NCBI RefSeq assembly: GCF_013294015.1
Contig: NZ_JABSNO010000002.1
Location: 62,001-126,000, forward strand
Reading direction: 5' to 3'
Origin: Frigoriflavimonas asaccharolytica
GTDB lineage: Bacteria; Bacteroidota; Bacteroidia; Flavobacteriales; Weeksellaceae
DNA: 64,000 nt
A model generated the notes under the pieces. It made no database searches and had not been told where the DNA came from. It worked only from the letters and a program-made list of their open reading frames with translations. Shown one piece after another: positions 1 to 7,985 of the stretch. A program made the position numbers and the translations under genes. The number at the start of each line of letters is the position of its first letter. Position 1 is the first letter of the stretch.

Positions 1-1
1 A

Positions 2-136
2 AATGAATTGCAAAAAATAGTAGAAAATAAAAATAGGAGCAATGATAAATTTTTCAGCATGGTTGAAAGTTTATATTTAATAGTATTTCAAACAAATAAA
101 CAGAAATTAAATGAAATTTTCACAATTCAATTGTAG
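2..136 (+). CDS. C-terminal fragment of an unknown protein (partial at left edge)
   Basis: An open frame enters from the left edge in frame 2 and runs 44 codons to a TAG at 134-136. In DNA this AT-rich such a run is unlikely by chance, and the peptide has a protein-like mix of residues (ends with EIFTIQL). I infer the 3' end of a gene that starts before the window. The family cannot be recognised. The 160 bases after it, up to typA, hold no gene. Confidence 0.45.
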   Translation, partial: NELQKIVENKNRSNDKFFSMVESLYLIVFQTNKQKLNEIFTIQL

Positions 137-270
137 ACATCTTGCAATTTTTTAGTGTTGAAAATTAATGAATTACCATAGAAATGGGTGAAATTGGTGG
201 GAAAAAGAATATAATTAATTGTTTTTTTTTATAAGTATTTGATTGTATGGGAAAATAAAGAAAATTTCAC

Positions 271-278
271 TACTTTTG
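271..278 (+). promoter_or_regulatory. -7 element of the typA promoter
   Basis: TACTTTTG fits the Bacteroidota -7 consensus TAnnTTTG exactly and is followed by CACC, as at several other promoters here. It lies 18 bases before the typA ATG, giving a short leader. No well-spaced -33 TTG is seen (the nearest, 243-245, is 25 bases upstream). Confidence 0.7.
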
Positions 279-296
279 CACCCGTAAAAAACAAGT

Positions 297-2102
297 ATGC
301 AAAATATTAGAAATATAGCGATTATCGCGCACGTTGATCATGGTAAAACTACTTTGGTAGATAAAATTATCCATGCTACAAACATTTTTAGAGAAAACCA
401 AGAAAGTGGTGATTTAATAATGGACAACAACGATCTTGAAAGAGAACGTGGAATTACCATTTTATCTAAGAACATTTCTGTGCAATACGAAGGTGTAAAG
501 ATTAATGTAATCGATACTCCAGGTCACGCAGATTTTGGTGGAGAAGTAGAGCGTGTATTGAAAATGGCAGATGGAGTTTTGCTTTTGGTAGATGCTTTTG
601 AAGGACCAATGCCACAAACAAGATTTGTGTTACAAAAAGCTTTAGAATTAGGATTAAGACCAGTAGTTGTCATCAATAAAGTTGATAAACCAAACTGTAG
701 ACCAGAAGAAGTACACGATAAAGTATTTGATTTATTCTATGCACTAGATGCAACTGAAGAGCAATTGGATTTCCCAACTTTTTACGGTTCATCCAAAAAT
801 GGTTGGTTCAATACTTCATTAGAAGAAACAGAAAATATTTTCCCTCTTTTAGATGGTATTTTAGAGCACGTTCCTGCACCAGAAGCGAAAGAAGGACCAT
901 TGAGAATGCAAATTGTTTCTCTAGATTTCTCTTCATTTTTAGGTAGAATTGCTATTGGAAAAATAATCCAAGGATCTGTGAAAGAATCTCAATGGATTGG
1001 TCTTGCACAAGAAGATGGAAAAATTGTTAGAGGTAAAGTAAAAGAACTATACATTTTCGAAGGTCTTGGTAAAAAGAAAGTTGAAGAAGTAAAAGCTGGA
1101 GATATTTGTGCAATCGTTGGTTTTGATAAATTCCAAATTGGAGATTCATTCGTAGATTTAGAAAATCCAGAGCCATTGCCAAGAACAGCTATTGATGAGC
1201 CTACCTTGAACATGACTTTTTCTATAAACAATTCTCCATTCTTTGGAAAAGATGGTAAATTTGTTACATCCAATCACTTGAAAGAGAGATTGATGAGAGA
1301 ATTAGAGAAAAATTTAGCATTAAGAGTAGAACCTACGCAAGATGCCAATACATTTTTGGTATTCGGTCGTGGAATTTTACACTTGTCTGTACTTATAGAG
1401 ACAATGCGTAGAGAAGGTTATGAAATGACCATCGGACAGCCGCAAGTAATTGTAAAAGAAATAGATGGCGTAAAATGCGAACCTTACGAAAGTATGGTTG
1501 TAGACGTGCCAGAAGAATTTGCATCTAGAGTTATAGATTTAGCAACTCAAAGAAAAGGAGATCTTCACATCATGGAAACCAAAGGAGAAATGCAACACAT
1601 GGAATTTGAAATTCCATCTAGAGGTTTGATAGGTTTGCGTTCTCAAATGTTGACAGCAACTACAGGTGAAGCTATTATGGCACACCGTTTTCTAGAATAC
1701 AAACCTTTCAAAGGTGCAATTCCAGGTAGAAGTAATGGTGTTTTGGTAAGTAAATCTCAAGGTCCAGCTACAGAATATTCTATCGCTAAATTACAAGATA
1801 GAGGTACGTTCTACGTAGATCCAGGTGAAGAAATTTACGAAGGGATGATCATTGGTGAGCAAAACAAACCAGGAGATTTGGTTATCAATATCGTAGAAGC
1901 AAAACAGTTGAACAACATCCGTGCTGCAGGAAAAGATAAAGATGGTAGCATTGCACCAAAAACATTATTCTCATTAGAGGAATGTATGGAATATATACAA
2001 GAAGATGAAGCGATAGAAATAACGCCAAACTTTATCCGTATGCGTAAAAAAGTACTTTCTGAAAACGAAAGAAGAAGAATTGAGAGAGGAGCGAAAGCGT
2101 AA
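297..2102 (+). CDS. typA: TypA/BipA ribosome-associated translational GTPase
   Basis: TypA is a translation-factor GTPase related to EF-G and LepA that binds the ribosome and helps large-subunit assembly and stress or cold adaptation. The N-terminal G domain shows the P-loop AHVDHGKTT (residues 11-19), the switch I segment RERGITI, G3 [12 protein letters not shown] and G4 NKVDKP. Domain II, an EF-G-like domain and the BipA C-terminal domain follow; 601 residues is the usual family length. The ATG at 297 gives the canonical [12 protein letters not shown] start and sits 18 bases after a perfect -7 box. The gene is monocistronic, with its own terminator just downstream. Confidence 0.97.
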   Translation: MQNIRNIAIIAHVDHGKTTLVDKIIHATNIFRENQESGDLIMDNNDLERERGITILSKNISVQYEGVKINVIDTPGHADFGGEVERVLKMADGVLLLVDAFEGPMPQTRFVLQKALELGLRPVVVINKVDKPNCRPEEVHDKVFDLFYALDATEEQLDFPTFYGSSKNGWFNTSLEETENIFPLLDGILEHVPAPEAKEGPLRMQIVSLDFSSFLGRIAIGKIIQGSVKESQWIGLAQEDGKIVRGKVKELYIFEGLGKKKVEEVKAGDICAIVGFDKFQIGDSFVDLENPEPLPRTAIDEPTLNMTFSINNSPFFGKDGKFVTSNHLKERLMRELEKNLALRVEPTQDANTFLVFGRGILHLSVLIETMRREGYEMTIGQPQVIVKEIDGVKCEPYESMVVDVPEEFASRVIDLATQRKGDLHIMETKGEMQHMEFEIPSRGLIGLRSQMLTATTGEAIMAHRFLEYKPFKGAIPGRSNGVLVSKSQGPATEYSIAKLQDRGTFYVDPGEEIYEGMIIGEQNKPGDLVINIVEAKQLNNIRAAGKDKDGSIAPKTLFSLEECMEYIQEDEAIEITPNFIRMRKKVLSENERRRIERGAKA

Positions 2103-2122
2103 TTTCACAAAAAATATTTTTT

Positions 2123-2152
2123 AAACCTTGCCAATTTTGGTGAGGTTTTTTT
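2123..2152 (+). terminator. Intrinsic terminator of typA
   Basis: Inverted repeat AAACCTTGCC (2123-2132) / GGTGAGGTTT (2139-2148), a 10-bp stem with two G-T pairs, a 6-base loop and a following T run. It begins 20 bases after the typA stop. Confidence 0.85.
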
Positions 2153-2192
2153 ATTAAATTTACTTTTTTTAAATCCTGTTTTAAATTTAAAT

Positions 2193-3755
2193 ATGTTCAA
2201 ATTTTCAAATTGCACTTTTCTACTATTTTTTCTTTTAATAATAAATCAAAACTGCTCTAGCCAACCAGCAATAGTTGTTGATAAACCTATCGTGAAAAAG
2301 GAAAATCTTCCAACAAAAATCATTAAAGAAATTGAAAAACCACTCAATTTACCAGAAATTAATAGAGAATTCCGTGGCGTTTGGATTGCAACTGTGGCAA
2401 ATATCAATTGGCCTTCAAAAAATAACCTTTCTACGGAACAGCAAAAAGCAGAAGCTATCAATCTTTTGGATCTTATTGAAAAAAATAATTTTAATGCAGT
2501 CGTATTTCAAGCAAGACCTTCTGCAGATGCATTGTATAAAAGTAATCTAGAACCTTGGTCTTTTTTCTTAAATGGTGAAACTGGAAAAGCACCCAATCCA
2601 TATTATGATCCATTAGAATTTTGGATTTCCGAAGCGCACAAAAGAGGATTGGAGTTGCACGTTTGGCTCAATCCATACAGAGCTCATCATACCACTGGTG
2701 GAAAAATTTCTAAAGAATCTTTGGTAAATAAAATGCCAGATGAAATTGTAAAACTGAAAAATGGAACCTATTGGATGGATCCTTCCAACGAAAAAACGCA
2801 AGATCATGTGTCTGCAGTTGTAAAAGATTTAGTAAAAAGATACGATTTGGATGCTATTCATTTCGACGATTATTTTTATCCTTATGCAGAATATAATTAT
2901 GGCGCAGATTTTCCAGATTCTAAAAGTTGGATTCAATATTTAAAATCTGGAGGCACACTAGAAAAAGCCGATTGGAGACGTGCAAATGTGAATAAATTTG
3001 TAAAGAGAATTCACGATGAAATAAAACAAGAAAAAACCGACGTGCAATTCGGAATCAGTCCATTTGGTATTTGGAAATCTGGTTTTCCTGCAGATGTAAA
3101 AGGTACTTCCCAATATGATGAATTATTTGCTGATGCAAAACTTTGGCTCAACCAAGGTTGGGTAGATTATTTTTCGCCGCAATTATACTGGAAAATGGAT
3201 GCGCCGGAGCAAAGATTTCAATCTTTGTATGATTGGTGGCAATCTGAAAATACGCTGAAAAGACATCTTTATCCAGGTTTGAATACTGTTGGTGTGAAAA
3301 ATGTGAGCAATCGTTCCTCAGAAATTTATGACCAAATAAATGCAATCCGACAAAGTAAATTTTCAACCAAAGGCGAAATACATTACAGTATTGCAGGTAT
3401 TTCTAAAGATAATGCGATGCAGGATATGTTTCAAAATCAAGCATATAAAGAAAAAGCTTTGGTTCCATTGTCACCGTGGATTAAAACAAAAGCATTGGAC
3501 AAGCCAAGTTTAGAAATTTCCTATTCTGATAAGGATTTAATTTTAAAATTTAACCACAAAAATTTAAATTTAGTGCGAAATTGGATTCTCTATACAGAAT
3601 ATGGGAATGTTTGGACGTATAAAATATATACAAAAGATGAAATTCAAATGAATTTAGCGAGCAGCAACAATGGAAAAAAATTAACTAGAATAGCCTTACA
3701 AGCAACAGATAGATTAGGAAACGAAAGTATTTACGATTTAAAAACAATAAAATAG
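2193..3755 (+). CDS. GHL10-family (DUF187) glycoside hydrolase-like lipoprotein
   Basis: Extracytoplasmic protein of the glycosyl-hydrolase-like 10 family, which has a TIM barrel and is thought to act on cell-wall or other glycans. The N-terminus has a hydrophobic segment ending in NQNCSS, a plausible Bacteroidota lipoprotein site (Cys near residue 21). The family signature REFRGVWIATVANINWPS starts near residue 59, followed by NAVVFQARPSADALY and AIHFDDYFYPY, which carries the acidic pair typical of the family. After about residue 400 there is a small beta-rich C-terminal region. At 520 residues the length is normal. It follows the typA terminator, so it is a separate unit. The substrate is not known. 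Confidence 0.88.
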   Translation: MFKFSNCTFLLFFLLIINQNCSSQPAIVVDKPIVKKENLPTKIIKEIEKPLNLPEINREFRGVWIATVANINWPSKNNLSTEQQKAEAINLLDLIEKNNFNAVVFQARPSADALYKSNLEPWSFFLNGETGKAPNPYYDPLEFWISEAHKRGLELHVWLNPYRAHHTTGGKISKESLVNKMPDEIVKLKNGTYWMDPSNEKTQDHVSAVVKDLVKRYDLDAIHFDDYFYPYAEYNYGADFPDSKSWIQYLKSGGTLEKADWRRANVNKFVKRIHDEIKQEKTDVQFGISPFGIWKSGFPADVKGTSQYDELFADAKLWLNQGWVDYFSPQLYWKMDAPEQRFQSLYDWWQSENTLKRHLYPGLNTVGVKNVSNRSSEIYDQINAIRQSKFSTKGEIHYSIAGISKDNAMQDMFQNQAYKEKALVPLSPWIKTKALDKPSLEISYSDKDLILKFNHKNLNLVRNWILYTEYGNVWTYKIYTKDEIQMNLASSNNGKKLTRIALQATDRLGNESIYDLKTIK

Positions 3756-3793
3756 TTTTGTTTCAAAAATATTCGTATATTGCACCCGATTAG

Positions 3794-3835
3794 CTAATGA
3801 GTTGTTCGAAAGTGCAAATACACTTTTTTCATTAG
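3794..3835 (+). promoter_or_regulatory. Nested stem-loop in the leader of the RRM gene
   Basis: CTAATGA (3794-3800) pairs perfectly with TCATTAG (3829-3835). Inside, AAAGTG (3809-3814) pairs with CACTTT (3821-3826) around a CAAATA loop. A weak promoter-like GTATATTGCACC lies just upstream (3775-3786), so the structure would be in the 5' untranslated RNA, 25 bases before the ATG. Confidence 0.45.
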
Positions 3836-3860
3836 GTAGTTTAACAATTAATTTTTTTTT

Positions 3861-4160
3861 ATGAACATTTTTATTTCAAACCTTAACTACAATACAGTTG
3901 AGTCCGAGCTAGAAGCTCTTTTTCAAAATTACGGGGATGTAGATTCCGCAAAAATCATTACTGATAGAGACACTGGAAGATCCAGAGGTTTTGGCTTCGT
4001 AGAGATGTCAAACGAAGAGGACGCTGGTAAAGCAATCGAAGAGTTAAACCAAAGAGAATTCAAACAAAAAGTTTTGAATGTATCTGAAGCAAGACCAAGA
4101 GAAGAAAGACCAAGAAGAGACAGCAACAGCAGACCAAACGAAAGAAGAAACAACTGGTAA
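3861..4160 (+). CDS. Small RRM-domain RNA-binding protein
   Basis: A single RNA-recognition motif with a short basic tail. RNP2 is IFISNLNY (residues 3-10) and RNP1 is RSRGFGFVEM (about 45-54), both with the aromatic residues that stack on RNA bases. Residues 78-99 are rich in Arg, Glu and Asn, as in bacterial Rbp proteins of Bacteroidota and cyanobacteria. Such proteins bind single-stranded RNA and act as post-transcriptional or cold-stress regulators; the target is unknown. A long structured leader precedes it and a strong terminator follows, so it is its own unit. Confidence 0.93.
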   Translation: MNIFISNLNYNTVESELEALFQNYGDVDSAKIITDRDTGRSRGFGFVEMSNEEDAGKAIEELNQREFKQKVLNVSEARPREERPRRDSNSRPNERRNNW

Positions 4161-4168
4161 AATATTAT

Positions 4169-4197
4169 TCCCCTTTTTTTTAAAGGGGATTTTTTTT
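4169..4197 (+). terminator. Intrinsic terminator of the RRM gene
   Basis: CCCCTTT (4170-4176) pairs with AAAGGGG (4182-4188), followed by A and a run of eight T. It starts 9 bases after the stop codon. Confidence 0.9.
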
Positions 4198-4224
4198 GTC
4201 TTATTTTTAATTAAACTATCTTTG
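4196..4224 (+). promoter_or_regulatory. Promoter of ychF
   Basis: TTG (4196-4198) and the perfect -7 box TATCTTTG (4217-4224) are separated by 18 bases. The predicted transcription start is near 4231, giving an 80-base leader. Confidence 0.65.
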
Positions 4225-4263
4225 CCAAACAAATTTAGTTTATTGATAAAATACTAAATCTTG

Positions 4264-4285
4264 AAAACCGAAAGGTTTTTTTTTT
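4264..4285 (+). terminator. Terminator-like hairpin in the ychF leader
   Basis: AAAACC, a GAAA tetraloop, then GGTTTT running into a tract of about 12 T. It has the form of an intrinsic terminator but lies between the ychF promoter and its ATG (4311), not after a gene. The preceding RRM gene already has its own terminator. It may act as an attenuator. Confidence 0.6.
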
Positions 4286-4310
4286 GTTTTAATTTTTAAA
4301 ATTACCCTTT

Positions 4311-5402
4311 ATGAAATGTGGAATTGTAGGACTTCCAAATGTAGGAAAATCCACCCTTTTTAATTGTTTGAGCAATGCCAAAGCGCAATCTGCCAATTAT
4401 CCTTTTTGTACGATAGAACCAAATATAGGTACTGTTTCTGTGCCAGATCAAAGATTATTCGAGCTGGAGAAGTTGGTGAATCCAGAACGTGTACTTCCTG
4501 CTGTTGTAGAAATTGTAGATATCGCAGGTTTGGTGCGAGGTGCAAGTAAAGGAGAAGGTTTGGGAAATCAGTTCCTTGCAAATATTAGAGAATGTGAAGC
4601 CATTATTCATGTGCTAAGATGTTTTGAAGATGGCAACATCATCCATGTAGAAGGTTCTGTAGATCCTTTGAGAGATAAAGAAATCATCGATATAGAATTG
4701 CAATTAAAAGATATTGAAACATTAGAAAAGGCAGTAGATAAAGCGAAAAAATTTATAAAATCTGGTAAAAAAGATGATGTTTTGCTCTATGAAACTTTAC
4801 TTAATCTAAAAACTTTTGTAGAAGAAGGTAGAAATGCGAGAGAGTTTGATGCAGACGATAATCAAATACCTTTAATAGAAAATGTTCAGCTTCTTACCGT
4901 AAAACCAATACTTTACGTTTGTAATGTGGATGAAAATTCCATCAAAAATGGCAACGAATGGATTGCCAAAATTGAAGAAATGGCTGCTAAAGAAAATGCA
5001 GAAGTAGTAGTTTTGGCCGCGCAAATAGAAGCAGACATCAATGAATTAGATACTTTCGAAGAACGCCAAATGTTTTTGGAAGAATTAGGTTTGACGGAAC
5101 CTGGCGTAAATAGATTGATCACAAAAGCTTATGATCTTTTAAAATTGCAAACCTACTTTACCGCAGGTGTAAAAGAAGTTCGCGCTTGGACGATTGGGAA
5201 AGGTTGGACGGCACCACAAGCTGCAGGTGTAATACACACAGATTTTGAGAAAGGTTTTATCCGTGCAGAAGTGATTAAATATGCAGATTTTGTAGCTTTA
5301 GGTTCTGAAGCAAAAGTGAAAGAAGCTGGAAAACTATCTGTAGAAGGAAAAGAATACATCGTTCAAGATGGTGATATGATGAATTTTAGATTTAATGTAT
5401 AA
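4311..5402 (+). CDS. ychF: YchF/Ola1-family P-loop NTPase
   Basis: Universally conserved Obg-related NTPase that prefers ATP and binds ribosomes; linked to translation and oxidative-stress control. The P-loop GLPNVGKSTLFN lies at residues 7-18, followed by DIAGLVRGASKGEGLGNQFL (G3 and switch), a coiled-coil insertion, and a C-terminal TGS domain (about 278-361) containing ARTIGKGW-like and HTDFEKGFIRAEV segments. At 363 residues it is full length. Transcription probably passes through the leader hairpin at 4264-4285. Confidence 0.97.
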   Translation: MKCGIVGLPNVGKSTLFNCLSNAKAQSANYPFCTIEPNIGTVSVPDQRLFELEKLVNPERVLPAVVEIVDIAGLVRGASKGEGLGNQFLANIRECEAIIHVLRCFEDGNIIHVEGSVDPLRDKEIIDIELQLKDIETLEKAVDKAKKFIKSGKKDDVLLYETLLNLKTFVEEGRNAREFDADDNQIPLIENVQLLTVKPILYVCNVDENSIKNGNEWIAKIEEMAAKENAEVVVLAAQIEADINELDTFEERQMFLEELGLTEPGVNRLITKAYDLLKLQTYFTAGVKEVRAWTIGKGWTAPQAAGVIHTDFEKGFIRAEVIKYADFVALGSEAKVKEAGKLSVEGKEYIVQDGDMMNFRFNV

Positions 5403-5424
5403 TTAAACACTAAAATTTTAAAGA

Positions 5425-5466
5425 TAAAAAAATCCCGCAATTTTCTAAATTGTGGGATTTTTATTT
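5425..5466. terminator. Bidirectional terminator between ychF and the PIG-L gene
   Basis: AATCCCGCAATTT pairs with AAATTGTGGGATT (one G-T pair) around a TCT loop. A-rich sequence lies on the left and T-rich on the right, so it can end transcripts from both convergent genes. Confidence 0.88.
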
Positions 5467-5493
5467 TTGTCTATTATAAGAATTATTTTGAGA

Positions 5494-7929
5494 TTAATTT
5501 TTGTTTTCCAATGCCAAAATATTCATAAACAATTTGTAAGCACCCGGAATTCCTGCTGGAAGTTCTCTAAAAAAGGATAAACCTGTATATACATAAGTGC
5601 CTTTTCCATATTTTCCGGATAGTAAAATCCCTTGGTTTGGTGTTTCGCCCAAATCATTTCCTTCTAAATATGGGATTAAATTTTTGTCCCAAGAATTTGC
5701 AAAATACAAACCTCTTTCTTGCACCCAAGCTTCAAAATCCTTGTCGGTTATTTTATTTGGCGAATTAAAAATAGGGGAATCTGGAACTAAAATCTTCAGT
5801 TTTGCATCTTCCTCAGAAATTCTGCTTCGTCCCAAAGATAGTCCAAACGGCGCAATATCTTTCGTCAACAAACTATTGTTGGTATTATATTGATTGATGA
5901 TTAGACCACCATCTTCTACAAATTTCCAAAGGTCTCTATTGATTAAATTCATTTCAGGATTGACGTTGAAAGTACGAATTCCTAGTATCAAAACATCGTA
6001 ATTTTTTAGAATATTAGCATTCCAATTTTTAATGTCCAATTCTTCTACTTTCATACCAATCGCGCGCAAAGAGGCGGGAACATCATCTCCAGAACCCTTG
6101 ATGTAGGCAATTTTTACAGCGGGAATTTTCAAATCTAAATTTTGAATTTTAGCTTGAGAATTTTTCAACCAAATTTGTCTGTCGATATGCGGATATTCTA
6201 CAATATTTAAAGATTGATTGTATGTTTTCCCGTTAGATTCTATAATGGTTTCTAAAGTAGAACTGGCATTTTTGGAAAGTGGTTCAACAGTAAAAATCAA
6301 TTTCTTTTTTTCTCCAATTTCTTTAAATTGAATATCCTGTGGTGCAGAAATTTTCCAATCTTTGCTTCCTTTTAAAGAAATATTCGCCGTAGAATTAGCT
6401 ACAAAACTTTCAACTTCTACGGTTATTTGTTTTGGCTGATTTGAAAAAATAAAATTCTCTTGTTCAAAATTGGCAGTAAATGCAGGAATGTTGTAAAATG
6501 GTTCGTACAATTCGCCAATAGAAGGATTTACGGTTTTTTGCTGCAAAGGAACATCAAAATCAATTTTTGTTGAATTTAAATTTAGGGTAATCGTTTTCTT
6601 TACGGGATTTAAAATTTCCGCTTGTCCGATTTCATCAGGACTATTCACTACATATAAATTGTTTTTAGGTAAATTTTGCAACCAATATGGATTTGAAAAT
6701 TTCGAATCTTTGATTGTAAATTTTTGTGCACTTTTCGAAGATTCTCCTGGCAAAATTTCTTGTTCCGTATTTCCAGCAAGGTAATATTTTACGGTGGTAT
6801 TGCTTCTATTGGTAATTTCTAATTTGGTATTAATTTCTTCATCTATTGTTCCGAAAGCGGCTTCTGCAGTCCATTCAAAATAAATTCCTTGAGTTTTTAG
6901 TATTAAATCTTTTACTTTTTCAATTTTAAAATCGGTAGGATTTTCTTTTTTTATGGTATTATAAATTGCTAGAAGATTATTTAAAGAAGATTGTGGATTG
7001 TCAAATTTAAATTCCGAAACTGTTTTATCTAAAAGATTTTGAACCGTTTTGTTGTCAGATTTTAAATTAATTCCATCAAAAATATCATTAGATTTTGGTG
7101 CGTCACCTTTTAATAATTTTAAATATTCTGTATCATTTCCACGTTCCAAAGCCATTCCAAAACCTTGGCAAGCGTGTTTGCTTCTGGCTTTTGATGAAAT
7201 TTCATTGTTAGAAATTCCTAGTATTGGATAATAGTTTCCAACATTGATGGTATATAATTTACCTTTTTCGGCTTCTTCAAATTTTTCTTTGCTGCCATAA
7301 AACCACCAACTTGTATTGTGAAATAATCTTTGGGGTTGCCAAACATTCACATATTTCAGTTGCTCGGGAAAAGCTTTTGGATCTCCTGCCAAATCAAAGG
7401 CTTCCATAGCCAAAATTGCTGATGCAGTGTGATGTCCGTGTGTTTCTCCATTAGAATTGGGATCAAATCTCGTGATGATTATTTCTGGTTTATTTTTTCT
7501 AATAGCCCAAACTACGTCTGCCAAAATTTTCTGTTTGTCCCAAAATTTCAACGTTTCTGTGGCTGTTTTAGAATATCCAAAATCCAAAGCTCGTGTAAAC
7601 CACTGTCTGCCTTTGTCCATTTTTCTGGCTTCCAAAAGTTCTTGAGTACGAAGCAATCCGAGCAATTCTCCTTTTTCTGTGCCGATAAGATTTTGCCCAC
7701 CATCTCCTCTTGTTAAAGATAAATAGACAGCATCTACATGTTTTTCGTGTGTGAGCCAAGAGATTACCCTCGTATTTTCATCATCCGGATGTGCCGCCAA
7801 ATACATAACGGTGGTATTATTTTGCAAGCGAAGCAAATCATCATAAATTTCTGAAGAACTGTTTGAAACTGATTGTGCGGAAGAGAAAAGGGAAATTAAA
7901 AGGAAAATTCCGAGAAAATTTTTTATCAT
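5494..7929 (-). CDS. Secreted PIG-L (LmbE-like) family deacetylase
   Basis: The N-terminal third is a PIG-L/LmbE zinc-dependent N-acetylglucosamine-type deacetylase domain. The metal and catalytic motif AHPDDE lies at residues 46-51 and the second metal motif GETHGHHTAS near 165. The first 19 residues form a signal peptide ending FSSAQ. The remaining ~550 residues are beta-rich (Ig-like stretches) and end in a domain with VLILGIRTFNVNP and GKGTYVYTGLSFFRELPAG, resembling a ThuA/glutamine-amidotransferase-like fold. At 811 residues it belongs to the long Bacteroidota subfamily of unknown substrate. It lies 56 bases after the cyclase gene on the same strand and may share its transcript. Confidence 0.87.
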   Translation of the reverse strand: MIKNFLGIFLLISLFSSAQSVSNSSSEIYDDLLRLQNNTTVMYLAAHPDDENTRVISWLTHEKHVDAVYLSLTRGDGGQNLIGTEKGELLGLLRTQELLEARKMDKGRQWFTRALDFGYSKTATETLKFWDKQKILADVVWAIRKNKPEIIITRFDPNSNGETHGHHTASAILAMEAFDLAGDPKAFPEQLKYVNVWQPQRLFHNTSWWFYGSKEKFEEAEKGKLYTINVGNYYPILGISNNEISSKARSKHACQGFGMALERGNDTEYLKLLKGDAPKSNDIFDGINLKSDNKTVQNLLDKTVSEFKFDNPQSSLNNLLAIYNTIKKENPTDFKIEKVKDLILKTQGIYFEWTAEAAFGTIDEEINTKLEITNRSNTTVKYYLAGNTEQEILPGESSKSAQKFTIKDSKFSNPYWLQNLPKNNLYVVNSPDEIGQAEILNPVKKTITLNLNSTKIDFDVPLQQKTVNPSIGELYEPFYNIPAFTANFEQENFIFSNQPKQITVEVESFVANSTANISLKGSKDWKISAPQDIQFKEIGEKKKLIFTVEPLSKNASSTLETIIESNGKTYNQSLNIVEYPHIDRQIWLKNSQAKIQNLDLKIPAVKIAYIKGSGDDVPASLRAIGMKVEELDIKNWNANILKNYDVLILGIRTFNVNPEMNLINRDLWKFVEDGGLIINQYNTNNSLLTKDIAPFGLSLGRSRISEEDAKLKILVPDSPIFNSPNKITDKDFEAWVQERGLYFANSWDKNLIPYLEGNDLGETPNQGILLSGKYGKGTYVYTGLSFFRELPAGIPGAYKLFMNILALENKN

Positions 7930-7985
7930 GTGTTAAAGATAATTATTCTTATAACAACCACAAAAGTTACGATACGAAAGTACAA

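Noticed and set aside
989-1273. 94-codon ORF on the minus strand within typA and many similar frames elsewhere
   Set aside because: They lie wholly inside strongly conserved genes on the other strand or frame and have no promoter or signal; they are shadows.
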